DNA from: Cinnamomum chago
Taxonomy: Eukaryota; Streptophyta; Magnoliopsida; Laurales; Lauraceae
NCBI GenBank assembly: GCA_038049695.1
Contig: CP142456.1
Location: 22,540,501 to 22,604,500, forward strand
Reading direction: 5' to 3'
Length of the DNA: 64,000 nt
This document shows, one piece after another, positions 10,393-23,072 of this stretch. The notes beneath the pieces are model-generated. The model saw only the letters and a list, made by a program, of their open reading frames with translations. It had not been told where the DNA came from and searched no databases. The translations under genes and the position numbers were made by a program. The number at the start of each line of letters is the position of its first letter. The stretch's first letter is position 1.

Positions 10393-12600
10393 TGTTAGGG
10401 ATTTTGTAGATTGCAATTTGATGGATGCATAATCATTCTAGCATCATTTGATTCACACACATATGCATTGATTTTAGAAATCTTGAAATCTTGTTTTTAA
10501 ACATGCATTTTTTTTTAGAGTTGTAAAAGTATTGATTTATGCATGATTTATTTTTATATCTTGGATGCATTTGTTTTAGAAAAGAGTTTTTAGAAATCAA
10601 GCAAGCCTATGTTTTAAATCTTTCAAATCTTTTTAGGCTTTTTATGTTCATGTTTTAAAAACCCTTAGAACGTTTTAAAACATGTTTTTCAAGCTTGATT
10701 TAGTGGCCAAAAAGTTCCCACAGAAAATACCTTCAATATACAATTTTTGGGAATTTTGGTCCCAGGGGGTCGACCAGCAGTGTGGCCGGTCGAGGTCGAC
10801 TGGGTCATTGTACACCAACGGCCAGAAATATGACCGTTGTGTGTACCCGGTCGACCGGGCCCTGTCATGGGGTCGACCGGGTGGCTAGCCGTTGGGATTT
10901 TTTTTCTATAAATATGAGTTCTTTCCTTTGCCAAAAGTTGGGAATTTTTAAGACCCTCCTTGAGGGGTTTTGAGGCATATCAAAGGGAAATGAACTAAGG
11001 GATGAAGGGGATCATTAGGAAAGCTAAAGCTTGGATTAATGAAGTTAAATCACCAAGTAGGCTCTACTTTCCTTAATCATATGTTTTCATGCTTTGTTTT
11101 ATTTTTGGTAAATCATTTGTAGCATGGTAAACTATGTTGTGTTGTATCCTTAACATGTTTTATGTTTTGAATTGATTTATTGTTTTGGATACATCATCAT
11201 TGATTAAATCCAAGTAGTACTTTATCTTTGGTAAATCAAAGTAGATCATGTTAATGAAAGAACCTTTGAAATTATATGTAACATGATTCCTATACTTGGT
11301 TGAATCTATAGTTGTTGTTTTTCAACATAAGAAAATCACTTTCAAAACTATCTTATGTTTTGGATTCAACTTCTTTACAAATCATATGTTTTCATGTTTT
11401 GTTTTATCTTTGATAAATCTTTAGTAGCATGTTAACCTATGATGTGTTGTATCCTTAGCATGTTTTATATTTTGAATTGATCTATTGTTTTGGATGCATC
11501 ATCATTGATTCAACCCAAGTAGTACTTTATCCTTGGTAAATCTAAGTAGATCATGTTAATGGAAACATCTTTGAAATTAGATGTAACATGATCCATATAC
11601 TTGGTTGAATCTTTGGTTGTTGTTTTCCATCATAAGAAAATCTTTTTCAAATATATCTTATGTTTTGGATTCAACATGTTTACAAATCATATGTAACTTT
11701 GTTTTAAAGTTTCACAACTTGCCTTGCATTGATTGGTATATCATATTCAAGTTGTATTTATAATTACATATGATTTGTCCCCTAATTTCAATCAAATCTA
11801 TTTTTATGTTTTATGAGCTACATTGTTGATTTGATTGACATCCCTATGCATCACATGTTTAGAGCTAATTAATTTCATACAACTTGTGAATCTTTGACAT
11901 CATTAACAAGTTGTTACTTTTAACATGTGACTTGCATTCTATCCACAATCATAAATGTTTTTATGAGCTAAAACTTTCAAAAGCCTTAGGCACACATTTA
12001 TGAGCTTTCTTTTTAAAAAAAAATGATTGAGGACATCATACACACATCATGAGCATACATCTTCGCATTCATTTAGTGTGTGTGTGTGTGTGTGAGTTTG
12101 TTTTACACTTCCATATCCGCCTATTTAAGAGGCATTGTAATGAGCTTAATTGAATCTCCATCAAGTGTATTATAGACACTAATTAGTGAGATAACCAACC
12201 TTTGGTTGAAGAGGTTATTGCTTAGCCTATAAAAGCATAATGTAAAGGTTATTGCTAAGCCTTGAAAAGTATATTGTAAAGGTTATTGCTTAGTCTTGAA
12301 AAACATATTGTAAAGGTTATTGCTTAGCCTATTGAAAAGCATAAATAGTGGAAATCCGGTGGGGTGTTGGATCACAAGCCGGTAGTGGATGTAGGCATTG
12401 AGGCCGAACCACTATAAATCCTTGTGTGATGGTGCTTGCTTTGTGGTGATTGTTTTCATTAAGCTTCCGCATTTTATTTGATAATCATCACTTATGACTA
12501 GTTTAATTTAAAGAAGTTAAAATTTATCTTAATTGGTCATAATTGGAGCTCACCCTATTCACCCCCCCCCCCCTCTAGGGTTCGGATCCCCGGACTTACA
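10393..12600 (+). repeat. LTR 3 of array
   Basis: 2,208 bp. Inner-LTR haplotype with GTTGTTTTCCATCATAAG and C12. TATA box 10907-10914; (GT)9. Matches LTR 5, not LTR 2 or 4, at the variable block. Confidence 0.92.
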
Positions 12601-15600
12601 ATTGGTATCAGAGCGGGTTACTCCATTTTAGGGCTTAACAACCCGGAGTTGATCCTTGCTAGATTTGAACCCTAGTGTTGTGATTTATTGCATATCTTTT
12701 TAAAAATTTCCACTATGTTTGAAATTGTTATTTCCCCTAGCTTCATTGCACCACTCTAAGACTTTTTCAAGTTATATCTTTAAGAGTTGGTGAGTCCTCA
12801 AAGTGATCTCTCAAGGACATCCTTTTCAAGACCTTAGGTGAATCTTCATTGGTACACATTTAGACTAACCTTAAGTCCTTGATCCCCCTAGACCAACCTA
12901 TTCTTTATAGTTATATCTATTTGTTGGTCATAGTACATTTGCATTTTGTTTCTTTATAGTCACATCGCTTAAAATGCAATGTTTCTTTGTGATCATTTGA
13001 TTTTGTCTTTATGAACTTTTAAAGTTACATCTCATGGTTTTCAAAATCCTTTGATTGCAATATTTTCATGATGGATTTGCATTTTGTTCATATAGTTATA
13101 TCTCTTGTAGTGCATATCTATTCATGATCAATTGATTGTGATTACAAATGCTTTCATAGCTAGTTTTTTCATGATCAATTGATGTTGGAAAATCATTTGA
13201 TGATTGTCATAGTTAGATCCTTTTTGTAAATCAAATGATTTGAATCTATTTAAGTTTTCCATTGATTTTCAAGTCATATCTCATTGTATGGAAAATTTGT
13301 GAGTGTCTATTGTTTTACAATTTGAAATTTTACAATAGTACACTTCTTGTTTTTCAAAATCACTTGTTCATAATTCTATAAATGATTCTTTATTGGAATT
13401 TCAAATATTGAAGTGATTTGAGAAACTTTGGAAAATGTTCTAAGCTTTATTGTTTGTATTTATAGAAGCACTTTCCTTAAATTTATTTCCTTGTGCTTAA
13501 CTATGATTATATCATTTGGAAGGAAATAATTTTGACAAACAATTTGCATCTTTGCTCTTTTAGTTACATTCTTTTTATGCAAATTGATTTTGATGTCTTA
13601 CATTGCTTGGTTGGATATGGTTTCATTGATTTGCATGTTTGTGCCTAACTTGGTATATTTTTTCATTAATGCAAATTGATGATTGTTTATGTGCTTTATA
13701 GTAAAATCTTGTATTTGAGCTTTTTAAGTACATTTGTGATTTAGTGTGCTAAGTTCATTTGGTGTAAACCTCATATCCTTTTCCATTGCATTGTAATCTT
13801 AGTACATTTGCTAAGAGTGGAGATGTTACATGATAGATTGATTCCTTTAACTTCATACCTTCTTGTGCTTAAATAGTTATATTCTTTTTTTATGATTGGT
13901 ATGAGTTAGATCTTGAGTGTTGATTAATCCTCTCTATGCAAATGTCAAATCGTTCTATGTATGGTTGTGTTATTCATTATATTTGTAGAAACCATACTAG
14001 AACTAAAATCCATCCTCTATGCTTTCTAGTCATATTTTTTTTTGATGGTTATGATGTTGATTCATGTATTTTCTCTAAGTGATGTCATCCTTGTACATGT
14101 TTCAACTTCATAGTGGTGATCTTAATCATATGAAACTCTTTGAGATCCATTCCTCGTATTTCTATATGTTTGATGGATATCTTAGTTGTTGAATTCATAT
14201 GATTTAGTCACTTTGAAAATTGCATGCATTACCAAGTAATATCCTTTTGCATTGCAATTTACCTTGTTCATCATTTTGCTCTATAGTCATATCTTTAAAA
14301 GTGATGAATATGCATTTATGATGCTTGATGGAATTTTGTGTTTGTCACATTCTTGCTCTTTATCATGTTGTCAAATTCAATTGATTTTAATTGGTATAAT
14401 TTTCAATTGATTTGATTTCTTGTGAATGTGATAGACCATGTGTACATTGGTTTGAACTTGATAATTATATGTTTTCATTCCATGTCACATTCCATTAGCA
14501 TCATAATTTTCATGTTTGCCTCCTCCCTTGCTCTTATAGGTAAATCTCATTACCACCATGTTTATGTGTTCATAATATTGGTTGGTTAATTGTTGAGGTA
14601 GGCTTCGTGTTTGAATTTCATTTCACTCATTCTTGGACATTAATAGTCATATTTATTGATTGAATGAGATGATTTCAAAACCTTCATAGCATATGATTTT
14701 CATAGTTAAATTATTTGATGCTATGATTAATAAACCCCATTTCATCATGGATAGCTCTAATTTGGATTTTTCCTAATAGGTATATTTTTAAATCCATTTT
14801 AGAGTGATTGCTTTAATAGACTTATCTTTGAATCTCAATTGGTATTCTTTGTTTTTCCAATTGGTATCCATGATTGCTTTTCTCATTAGACCTTGCTTTC
14901 TTTTGGTAATTTGATCATATTGAGCTTTATAGTTAAATGAATCTAATCCTTTCCTTGAAGTTGACCCTCATTTGGTTAAACCATCTACTTCTTGAACCAA
15001 ATAGTTATATCTTGTCAAAAGTTTGACAAAAGAAGAGAACGGATTGAGGGGGAGTGTAAACCTTCATAGGAAGTATTAGTTTTGATCAAATTGACCCTTG
15101 GATTGCCTTTGGACCCTTAGAGACTTCCACCATACATGATAGCCTGTTATAAATTTCATTTTCGATTTCTTTTGTCAACAGGTGCTACTAAAGGTATTTT
15201 CCTTATTTCATGTGTGTAGGTACCTTTGCAATTTAATGTCAAAGGGGGAGAGAGCATTCAAGTTCTCAAAAGGGTGAAGAGAATGTCCAAGCTTCCTAAG
15301 GGGAGGTTTTGTATGATCTTCTACAAGGGGAGAGAATACATACCTTGCCAAAGGGAGAGAGAGAGGCATGGTCAAAGGGGGAGAGCAATTAGAAGAAAGA
15401 AAGCTTTGGAGCTAAAGGAGATGCTTGGATAAAGAAAGAAAGAAGAAAGAAAGCTTAAAGAATGATCAAGTTCCAAGCATCAAGAAGAATGAAGAAAAAG
15501 ACCCAAAGCCCAAGCTAAGAGAAGGAGCATCCAAGAAGATTTCAAGACTTGTCTAGCTGAGGGGGAGCTGAAGACTTAGTGTGTAAATCCAGTGGTGAGT

Positions 15601-15630
15601 GTGTTGCCATCAAATTACAAAGGGGGAGAT
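12601..15630 (+). mobile_element. Internal domain 3 of array (non-coding)
   Basis: Primer-binding site 12603-12614, terminal polypurine tract 15619-15629. Variant states: GAAATTTTAC, TTTTGACAAAC, ATTACAAAGG. No gene. Confidence 0.9.
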
Positions 15631-17835
15631 TGTTAGGGATTTTGTAGATTGCAATTTGATGGATGCATAATCATTCTAGCATCATTTGATTCACACACAT
15701 ATGCATTGATTTTAGAAATCTTGAAATCTTGTTTTTAAACATGCATTTTTTTTTAGAGTTGTAAAAGTATTGATTTATGCATGATTTATTTTTATATCTT
15801 GGATGCATTTGTTTTAGAAAAGAGTTTTTAGAAATCAAGCAAGCCTATGTTTTAAATCTTTCAAATCTTTTTAGGCTTTTTATGTTCATGTTTTAAAAAC
15901 CCTTAGAACGTTTTAAAACATGTTTTTCAAGCTTGATTTAGTGGCCAAAAAGTTCCCACAGAAAATACCTTCAATATACAATTTTTGGGAATTTTGGTCC
16001 CAGGGGGTCGACCAGCAGTGTGGCCGGTCGAGGTCGACTGGGTCATTGTACACCAACGGCCAGAAATATGACCGTTGTGTGTACCCGGTCGACCGGGCCC
16101 TGTCATGGGGTCGACCGGGTGGCTAGCCGTTGGGATTTTTTTTCTATAAATATGAGTTCTTTCCTTTGCCAAAAGTTGGGAATTTTTAAGACCCTCCTTG
16201 AGGGGTTTTGAGGCATATCAAAGGGAAATGAACTAAGGGATGAAGGGGATCATTAGGAAAGCTAAAGCTTGGATTAATGAAGTTAAATCACCAAGTAGGC
16301 TCTACTTTCCTTAATCATATGTTTTCATGCTTTGTTTTATTTTTGGTAAATCATTTGTAGCATGGTAAACTATGTTGTGTTGTATCCTTAACATGTTTTA
16401 TGTTTTGAATTGATTTATTGTTTTGGATACATCATCATTGATTAAATCCAAGTAGTACTTTATCTTTGGTAAATCAAAGTAGATCATGTTAATGAAAGAA
16501 CCTTTGAAATTATATGTAACATGATTCCTATACTTGGTTGAATCTATAGTTGTTGTTTTTCAACATAAGAAAATCACTTTCAAAACTATCTTATGTTTTG
16601 GATTCAACTTCTTTACAAATCATATGTTTTCATGTTTTGTTTTATCTTTGATAAATCTTTAGTAGCATGTTAACCTATGATGTGTTGTATCCTTAGCATG
16701 TTTTATATTTTGAATTGATCTATTGTTTTGGATGCATCATCATTGATTCAACCCAAGTAGTACTTTATCCTTGGTAAATCTAAGTAGATCATGTTAATGG
16801 AAACATCTTTGAAATTAGATGTAACATGATCCATATACTTGGTTGAATCTTTGGTTGTTTTTTTCCATTATAAGAAAATCTTTTTCAAATATATCTTATG
16901 TTTTGGATTCAACATGTTTACAAATCATATGTAACTTTGTTTTAAAGTTTCACAACTTGCCTTGCATTGATTGGTATATCATATTCAAGTTGTATTTATA
17001 ATTACATATGATTTGTCCCCTAATTTCAATCAAATCTATTTTTATGTTTTATGAGCTACATTGTTGATTTGATTGACATCCCTATGCATCACATGTTTAG
17101 AGCTAATTAATTTCATACAACTTGTGAATCTTTGACATCATTAACAAGTTGTTACTTTTAACATGTGACTTGCATTCTATCCACAATCATAAATGTTTTT
17201 ATGAGCTAAAACTTTCAAAAGCCTTAGGCACACATTTATGAGCTTTCTTTTTAAAAAAAAATGATTGAGGACATCATACACACATCATGAGCATACATCT
17301 TCGCATTCATTTAGTGTGTGTGTGTGTGTGAGTTTGTTTTACACTTCCATATCCGCCTATTTAAGAGGCATTGTAATGAGCTTAATTGAATCTCCATCAA
17401 GTGTATTATAGACACTAATTAGTGAGATAACCAACCTTTGGTTGAAGAGGTTATTGCTTAGCCTATAAAAGCATAATGTAAAGGTTATTGCTAAGCCTTG
17501 AAAAGTATATTGTAAAGGTTATTGCTTAGTCTTGAAAAACATATTGTAAAGGTTATTGCTTAGCCTATTGAAAAGCATAAATAGTGGAAATCCGGTGGGG
17601 TGTTGGATCACAAGCCGGTAGTGGATGTAGGCATTGAGGCCGAACCACTATAAATCCTTGTGTGATGGTGCTTGCTTTGTGGTGATTGTTTTCATTAAGC
17701 TTCCGCATTTTATTTGATAATCATCACTTATGACTAGTTTAATTTAAAGAAGTTAAAATTTATCTTAATTGGTCATAATTGGAGCTCACCCTATTCACCC
17801 CCCCCCCCTCTAGGGTTCGGATCCCCGGACTTACA
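15631..17835 (+). repeat. LTR 4 of array
   Basis: 2,205 bp; shorter through a C11 and a (GT)8 run. Shares the GTTTTTTTCCATTATAAG variant with LTR 2 only. TATA box 16145-16152. Inner-LTR haplotype otherwise. Confidence 0.92.
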
Positions 17836-20800
17836 ATTGGTATCAGAGCGGGTTACTCCATTTTAGGGCTTAACAACCCGGAGTTGATCCTTGCTAGATT
17901 TGAACCCTAGTGTTGTGATTTATTGCATATCTTTTTAAAAATTTCCACTATGTTTGAAATTGTTATTTCCCCTAGCTTCATTGCACCACTCTAAGACTTT
18001 TTCAAGTTATATCTTTAAGAGTTGGTGAGTCCTCAAAGTGATCTCTCAAGGACATCCTTTTCAAGACCTTAGGTGAATCTTCATTGGTACACATTTAGAC
18101 TAACCTTAAGTCCTTGATCCCCCTAGACCAACCTATTCTTTATAGTTATATCTATTTGTTGGTCATAGTACATTTGCATTTTGTTTCTTTATAGTCACAT
18201 CGCTTAAAATGCAATGTTTCTTTGTGATCATTTGATTTTGTCTTTATGAACTTTTAAAGTTACATCTCATGGTTTTCAAAATCCTTTGATTGCAATATTT
18301 TCATGATGGATTTGCATTTTGTTCATATAGTTATATCTCTTGTAGTGCATATCTATTCATGATCAATTGATTGTGATTACAAATGCTTTCATAGCTAGTT
18401 TTTTCATGATCAATTGATGTTGGAAAATCATTTGATGATTGTCATAGTTAGATCCTTTTTGTAAATCAAATGATTTGAATCTATTTAAGTTTTCCATTGA
18501 TTTTCAAGTCATATCTCATTGTATGGAAAATTTGTGAGTGTCTATTGTTTTACAATTTGAAATTTTACAATAGTACACTTCTTGTTTTTCAAAATCACTT
18601 GTTCATAATTCTATAAATGATTCTTTATTGGAATTTCAAATATTGAAGTGATTTGAGAAACTTTGGAAAATGTTCTAAGCTTTATTGTTTGTATTTATAG
18701 AAGCACTTTCCTTAAATTTATTTCCTTGTGCTTAACTATGATTATATCATTTGGAAGGAAATAATTTTTACAAACAATTTGCATCTTTGCTCTTTTAGTT
18801 ACATTCTTTTTATGCAAATTGATTTTGATGTCTTACATTGCTTGGTTGGATATGGTTTCATTGATTTGCATGTTTGTGCCTAACTTGGTATATTTTTTCA
18901 TTAATGCAAATTGATGATTGTTTATGTGCTTTATAGTAAAATCTTGTATTTGAGCTTTTTAAGTACATTTGTGATTTAGTGTGCTAAGTTCATTTGGTGT
19001 AAACCTCATATCCTTTTCCATTGCATTGTAATCTTAGTACATTTGCTAAGAGTGGAGATGTTACATGATAGATTGATTCCTTTAACTTCATACCTTCTTG
19101 TGCTTAAATAGTTATATTCTTTTTTTATGATTGGTATGAGTTAGATCTTGAGTGTTGATTAATCCTCTCTATGCAAATGTCAAATCGTTCTATGTATGGT
19201 TGTGTTATTCATTATATTTGTAGAAACCATACTAGAACTAAAATCCATCCTCTATGCTTTCTAGTCATATTTTTTTTGATGGTTATGATGTTGATTCATG
19301 TATTTTCTCTAAGTGATGTCATCCTTGTACATGTTTCAACTTCATAGTGGTGATCTTAATCATATGAAACTCTTTGAGATCCATTCCTCGTATTTCTATA
19401 TGTTTGATGGATATCTTAGTTGTTGAATTCATATGATTTAGTCACTTTGAAAATTGCATGCATTACCAAGTAATATCCTTTTGCATTGCAATTTACCTTG
19501 TTCATCATTTTGCTCTATAGTCATATCTTTAAAAGTGATGAATATGCATTTATGATGCTTGATGGAATTTTGTGTTTGTCACATTCTTGCTCTTTATCAT
19601 GTTGTCAAATTCAATTGATTTTAATTGGTATAATTTTCAATTGATTTGATTTCTTGTGAATGTGATAGACCATGTGTACATTGGTTTGAACTTGATAATT
19701 ATATGTTTTCATTCCATGTCACATTCCATTAGCATCATAATTTTCATGTTTGCCTCCTCCCTTGCTCTTATAGGTAAATCTCATTACCACCATGTTTATG
19801 TGTTCATAATATTGGTTGGTTAATTGTTGAGGTAGGCTTCGTGTTTGAATTTCATTTCACTCATTCTTGGACATTAATAGTCATATTTATTGATTGAATG
19901 AGATGATTTCAAAACCTTCATAGCATATGATTTTCATAGTTAAATTATTTGATGCTATGATTAATAAACCCCATTTCATCATGGATAGCTCTAATTTGGA
20001 TTTTTCCTAATAGGTATATTTTTAAATCCATTTTAGAGTGATTGCTTTAATAGACTTATCTTTGAATCTCAATTGGTATTCTTTGTTTTTCCAATTGGTA
20101 TCCATGATTGCTTTTCTCATTAGACCTTGCTTTCTTTTGGTAATTTGATCATATTGAGCTTTATAGTTAAATGAATCTAATCCTTTCCTTGAAGTTGACC
20201 CTCATTTGGTTAAACCATCTACTTCTTGAACCAAATAGTTATATCTTGTCAAAAGTTTGACAAAAGAAGAGAACGGATTGAGGGGGAGTGTAAACCTTCA
20301 TAGGAAGTATTAGTTTTGATCAAATTGACCCTTGGATTGCCTTTGGACCCTTAGAGACTTCCACCATACATGATAGCCTGTTATAAATTTCATTTTCGAT
20401 TTCTTTTGTCAACAGGTGCTACTAAAGGTATTTTCCTTATTTCATGTGTGTAGGTACCTTTGCAATTTAATGTCAAAGGGGGAGAGAGCATTCAAGTTCT
20501 CAAAAGGGTGAAGAGAATGTCCAAGCTTCCTAAGGGGAGGTTTTGTATGATCTTCTACAAGGGGAGAGAATACATACCTTGCCAAAGGGAGAGAGAGAGG
20601 CATGGTCAAAGGGGGAGAGCAATTAGAAGAAAGAAAGCTTTGGAGCTAAAGGAGATGCTTGGATAAAGAAAGAAAGAAGAAAGAAAGCTTAAAGAATGAT
20701 CAAGTTCCAAGCATCAAGAAGAATGAAGAAAAAGACCCAAAGCCCAAGCTAAGAGAAGGAGCATCCAAGAAGATTTCAAGACTTGTCTAGCTGAGGGGGA

Positions 20801-20864
20801 GCTGAAGACTTAGTGTGTAAATCCAGTGGTGAGTGTGTTGCCATCAAATTGCAAAGGGGGAGAT
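17836..20864 (+). mobile_element. Internal domain 4 of array (non-coding)
   Basis: Primer-binding site 17838-17849, terminal polypurine tract 20853-20863. 3,029 bp (one T fewer near 19270). Variant states match internal domain 2: GAAATTTTAC, TTTTTACAAAC, ATTGCAAAGG. No gene. Confidence 0.9.
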
Positions 20865-23072
20865 TGTTAGGGATTTTGTAGATTGCAATTTGATGGATGC
20901 ATAATCATTCTAGCATCATTTGATTCACACACATATGCATTGATTTTAGAAATCTTGAAATCTTGTTTTTAAACATGCATTTTTTTTTAGAGTTGTAAAA
21001 GTATTGATTTATGCATGATTTATTTTTATATCTTGGATGCATTTGTTTTAGAAAAGAGTTTTTAGAAATCAAGCAAGCCTATGTTTTAAATCTTTCAAAT
21101 CTTTTTAGGCTTTTTATGTTCATGTTTTAAAAACCCTTAGAACGTTTTAAAACATGTTTTTCAAGCTTGATTTAGTGGCCAAAAAGTTCCCACAGAAAAT
21201 ACCTTCAATATACAATTTTTGGGAATTTTGGTCCCAGGGGGTCGACCAGCAGTGTGGCCGGTCGAGGTCGACTGGGTCATTGTACACCAACGGCCAGAAA
21301 TATGACCGTTGTGTGTACCCGGTCGACCGGGCCCTGTCATGGGGTCGACCGGGTGGCTAGCCGTTGGGATTTTTTTTCTATAAATATGAGTTCTTTCCTT
21401 TGCCAAAAGTTGGGAATTTTTAAGACCCTCCTTGAGGGGTTTTGAGGCATATCAAAGGGAAATGAACTAAGGGATGAAGGGGATCATTAGGAAAGCTAAA
21501 GCTTGGATTAATGAAGTTAAATCACCAAGTAGGCTCTACTTTCCTTAATCATATGTTTTCATGCTTTGTTTTATTTTTGGTAAATCATTTGTAGCATGGT
21601 AAACTATGTTGTGTTGTATCCTTAACATGTTTTATGTTTTGAATTGATTTATTGTTTTGGATACATCATCATTGATTAAATCCAAGTAGTACTTTATCTT
21701 TGGTAAATCAAAGTAGATCATGTTAATGAAAGAACCTTTGAAATTATATGTAACATGATTCCTATACTTGGTTGAATCTATAGTTGTTGTTTTTCAACAT
21801 AAGAAAATCACTTTCAAAACTATCTTATGTTTTGGATTCAACTTCTTTACAAATCATATGTTTTCATGTTTTGTTTTATCTTTGATAAATCTTTAGTAGC
21901 ATGTTAACCTATGATGTGTTGTATCCTTAGCATGTTTTATATTTTGAATTGATCTATTGTTTTGGATGCATCATCATTGATTCAACCCAAGTAGTACTTT
22001 ATCCTTGGTAAATCTAAGTAGATCATGTTAATGGAAACATCTTTGAAATTAGATGTAACATGATCCATATACTTGGTTGAATCTTTGGTTGTTGTTTTCC
22101 ATCATAAGAAAATCTTTTTCAAATATATCTTATGTTTTGGATTCAACATGTTTACAAATCATATGTAACTTTGTTTTAAAGTTTCACAACTTGCCTTGCA
22201 TTGATTGGTATATCATATTCAAGTTGTATTTATAATTACATATGATTTGTCCCCTAATTTCAATCAAATCTATTTTTATGTTTTATGAGCTACATTGTTG
22301 ATTTGATTGACATCCCTATGCATCACATGTTTAGAGCTAATTAATTTCATACAACTTGTGAATCTTTGACATCATTAACAAGTTGTTACTTTTAACATGT
22401 GACTTGCATTCTATCCACAATCATAAATGTTTTTATGAGCTAAAACTTTCAAAAGCCTTAGGCACACATTTATGAGCTTTCTTTTTAAAAAAAAATGATT
22501 GAGGACATCATACACACATCATGAGCATACATCTTCGCATTCATTTAGTGTGTGTGTGTGTGTGTGAGTTTGTTTTACACTTCCATATCCGCCTATTTAA
22601 GAGGCATTGTAATGAGCTTAATTGAATCTCCATCAAGTGTATTATAGACACTAATTAGTGAGATAACCAACCTTTGGTTGAAGAGGTTATTGCTTAGCCT
22701 ATAAAAGCATAATGTAAAGGTTATTGCTAAGCCTTGAAAAGTATATTGTAAAGGTTATTGCTTAGTCTTGAAAAACATATTGTAAAGGTTATTGCTTAGC
22801 CTATTGAAAAGCATAAATAGTGGAAATCCGGTGGGGTGTTGGATCACAAGCCGGTAGTGGATGTAGGCATTGAGGCCGAACCACTATAAATCCTTGTGTG
22901 ATGGTGCTTGCTTTGTGGTGATTGTTTTCATTAAGCTTCCGCATTTTATTTGATAATCATCACTTATGACTAGTTTAATTTAAAGAAGTTAAAATTTATC
23001 TTAATTGGTCATAATTGGAGCTCACCCTATTCACCCCCCCCCCCCTCTAGGGTTCGGATCCCCGGACTTACA
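20865..23072 (+). repeat. LTR 5 of array
   Basis: 2,208 bp; variable block as in LTR 3; (GT)9, C12; TATA box 21379-21386. Inner-LTR haplotype. Confidence 0.92.
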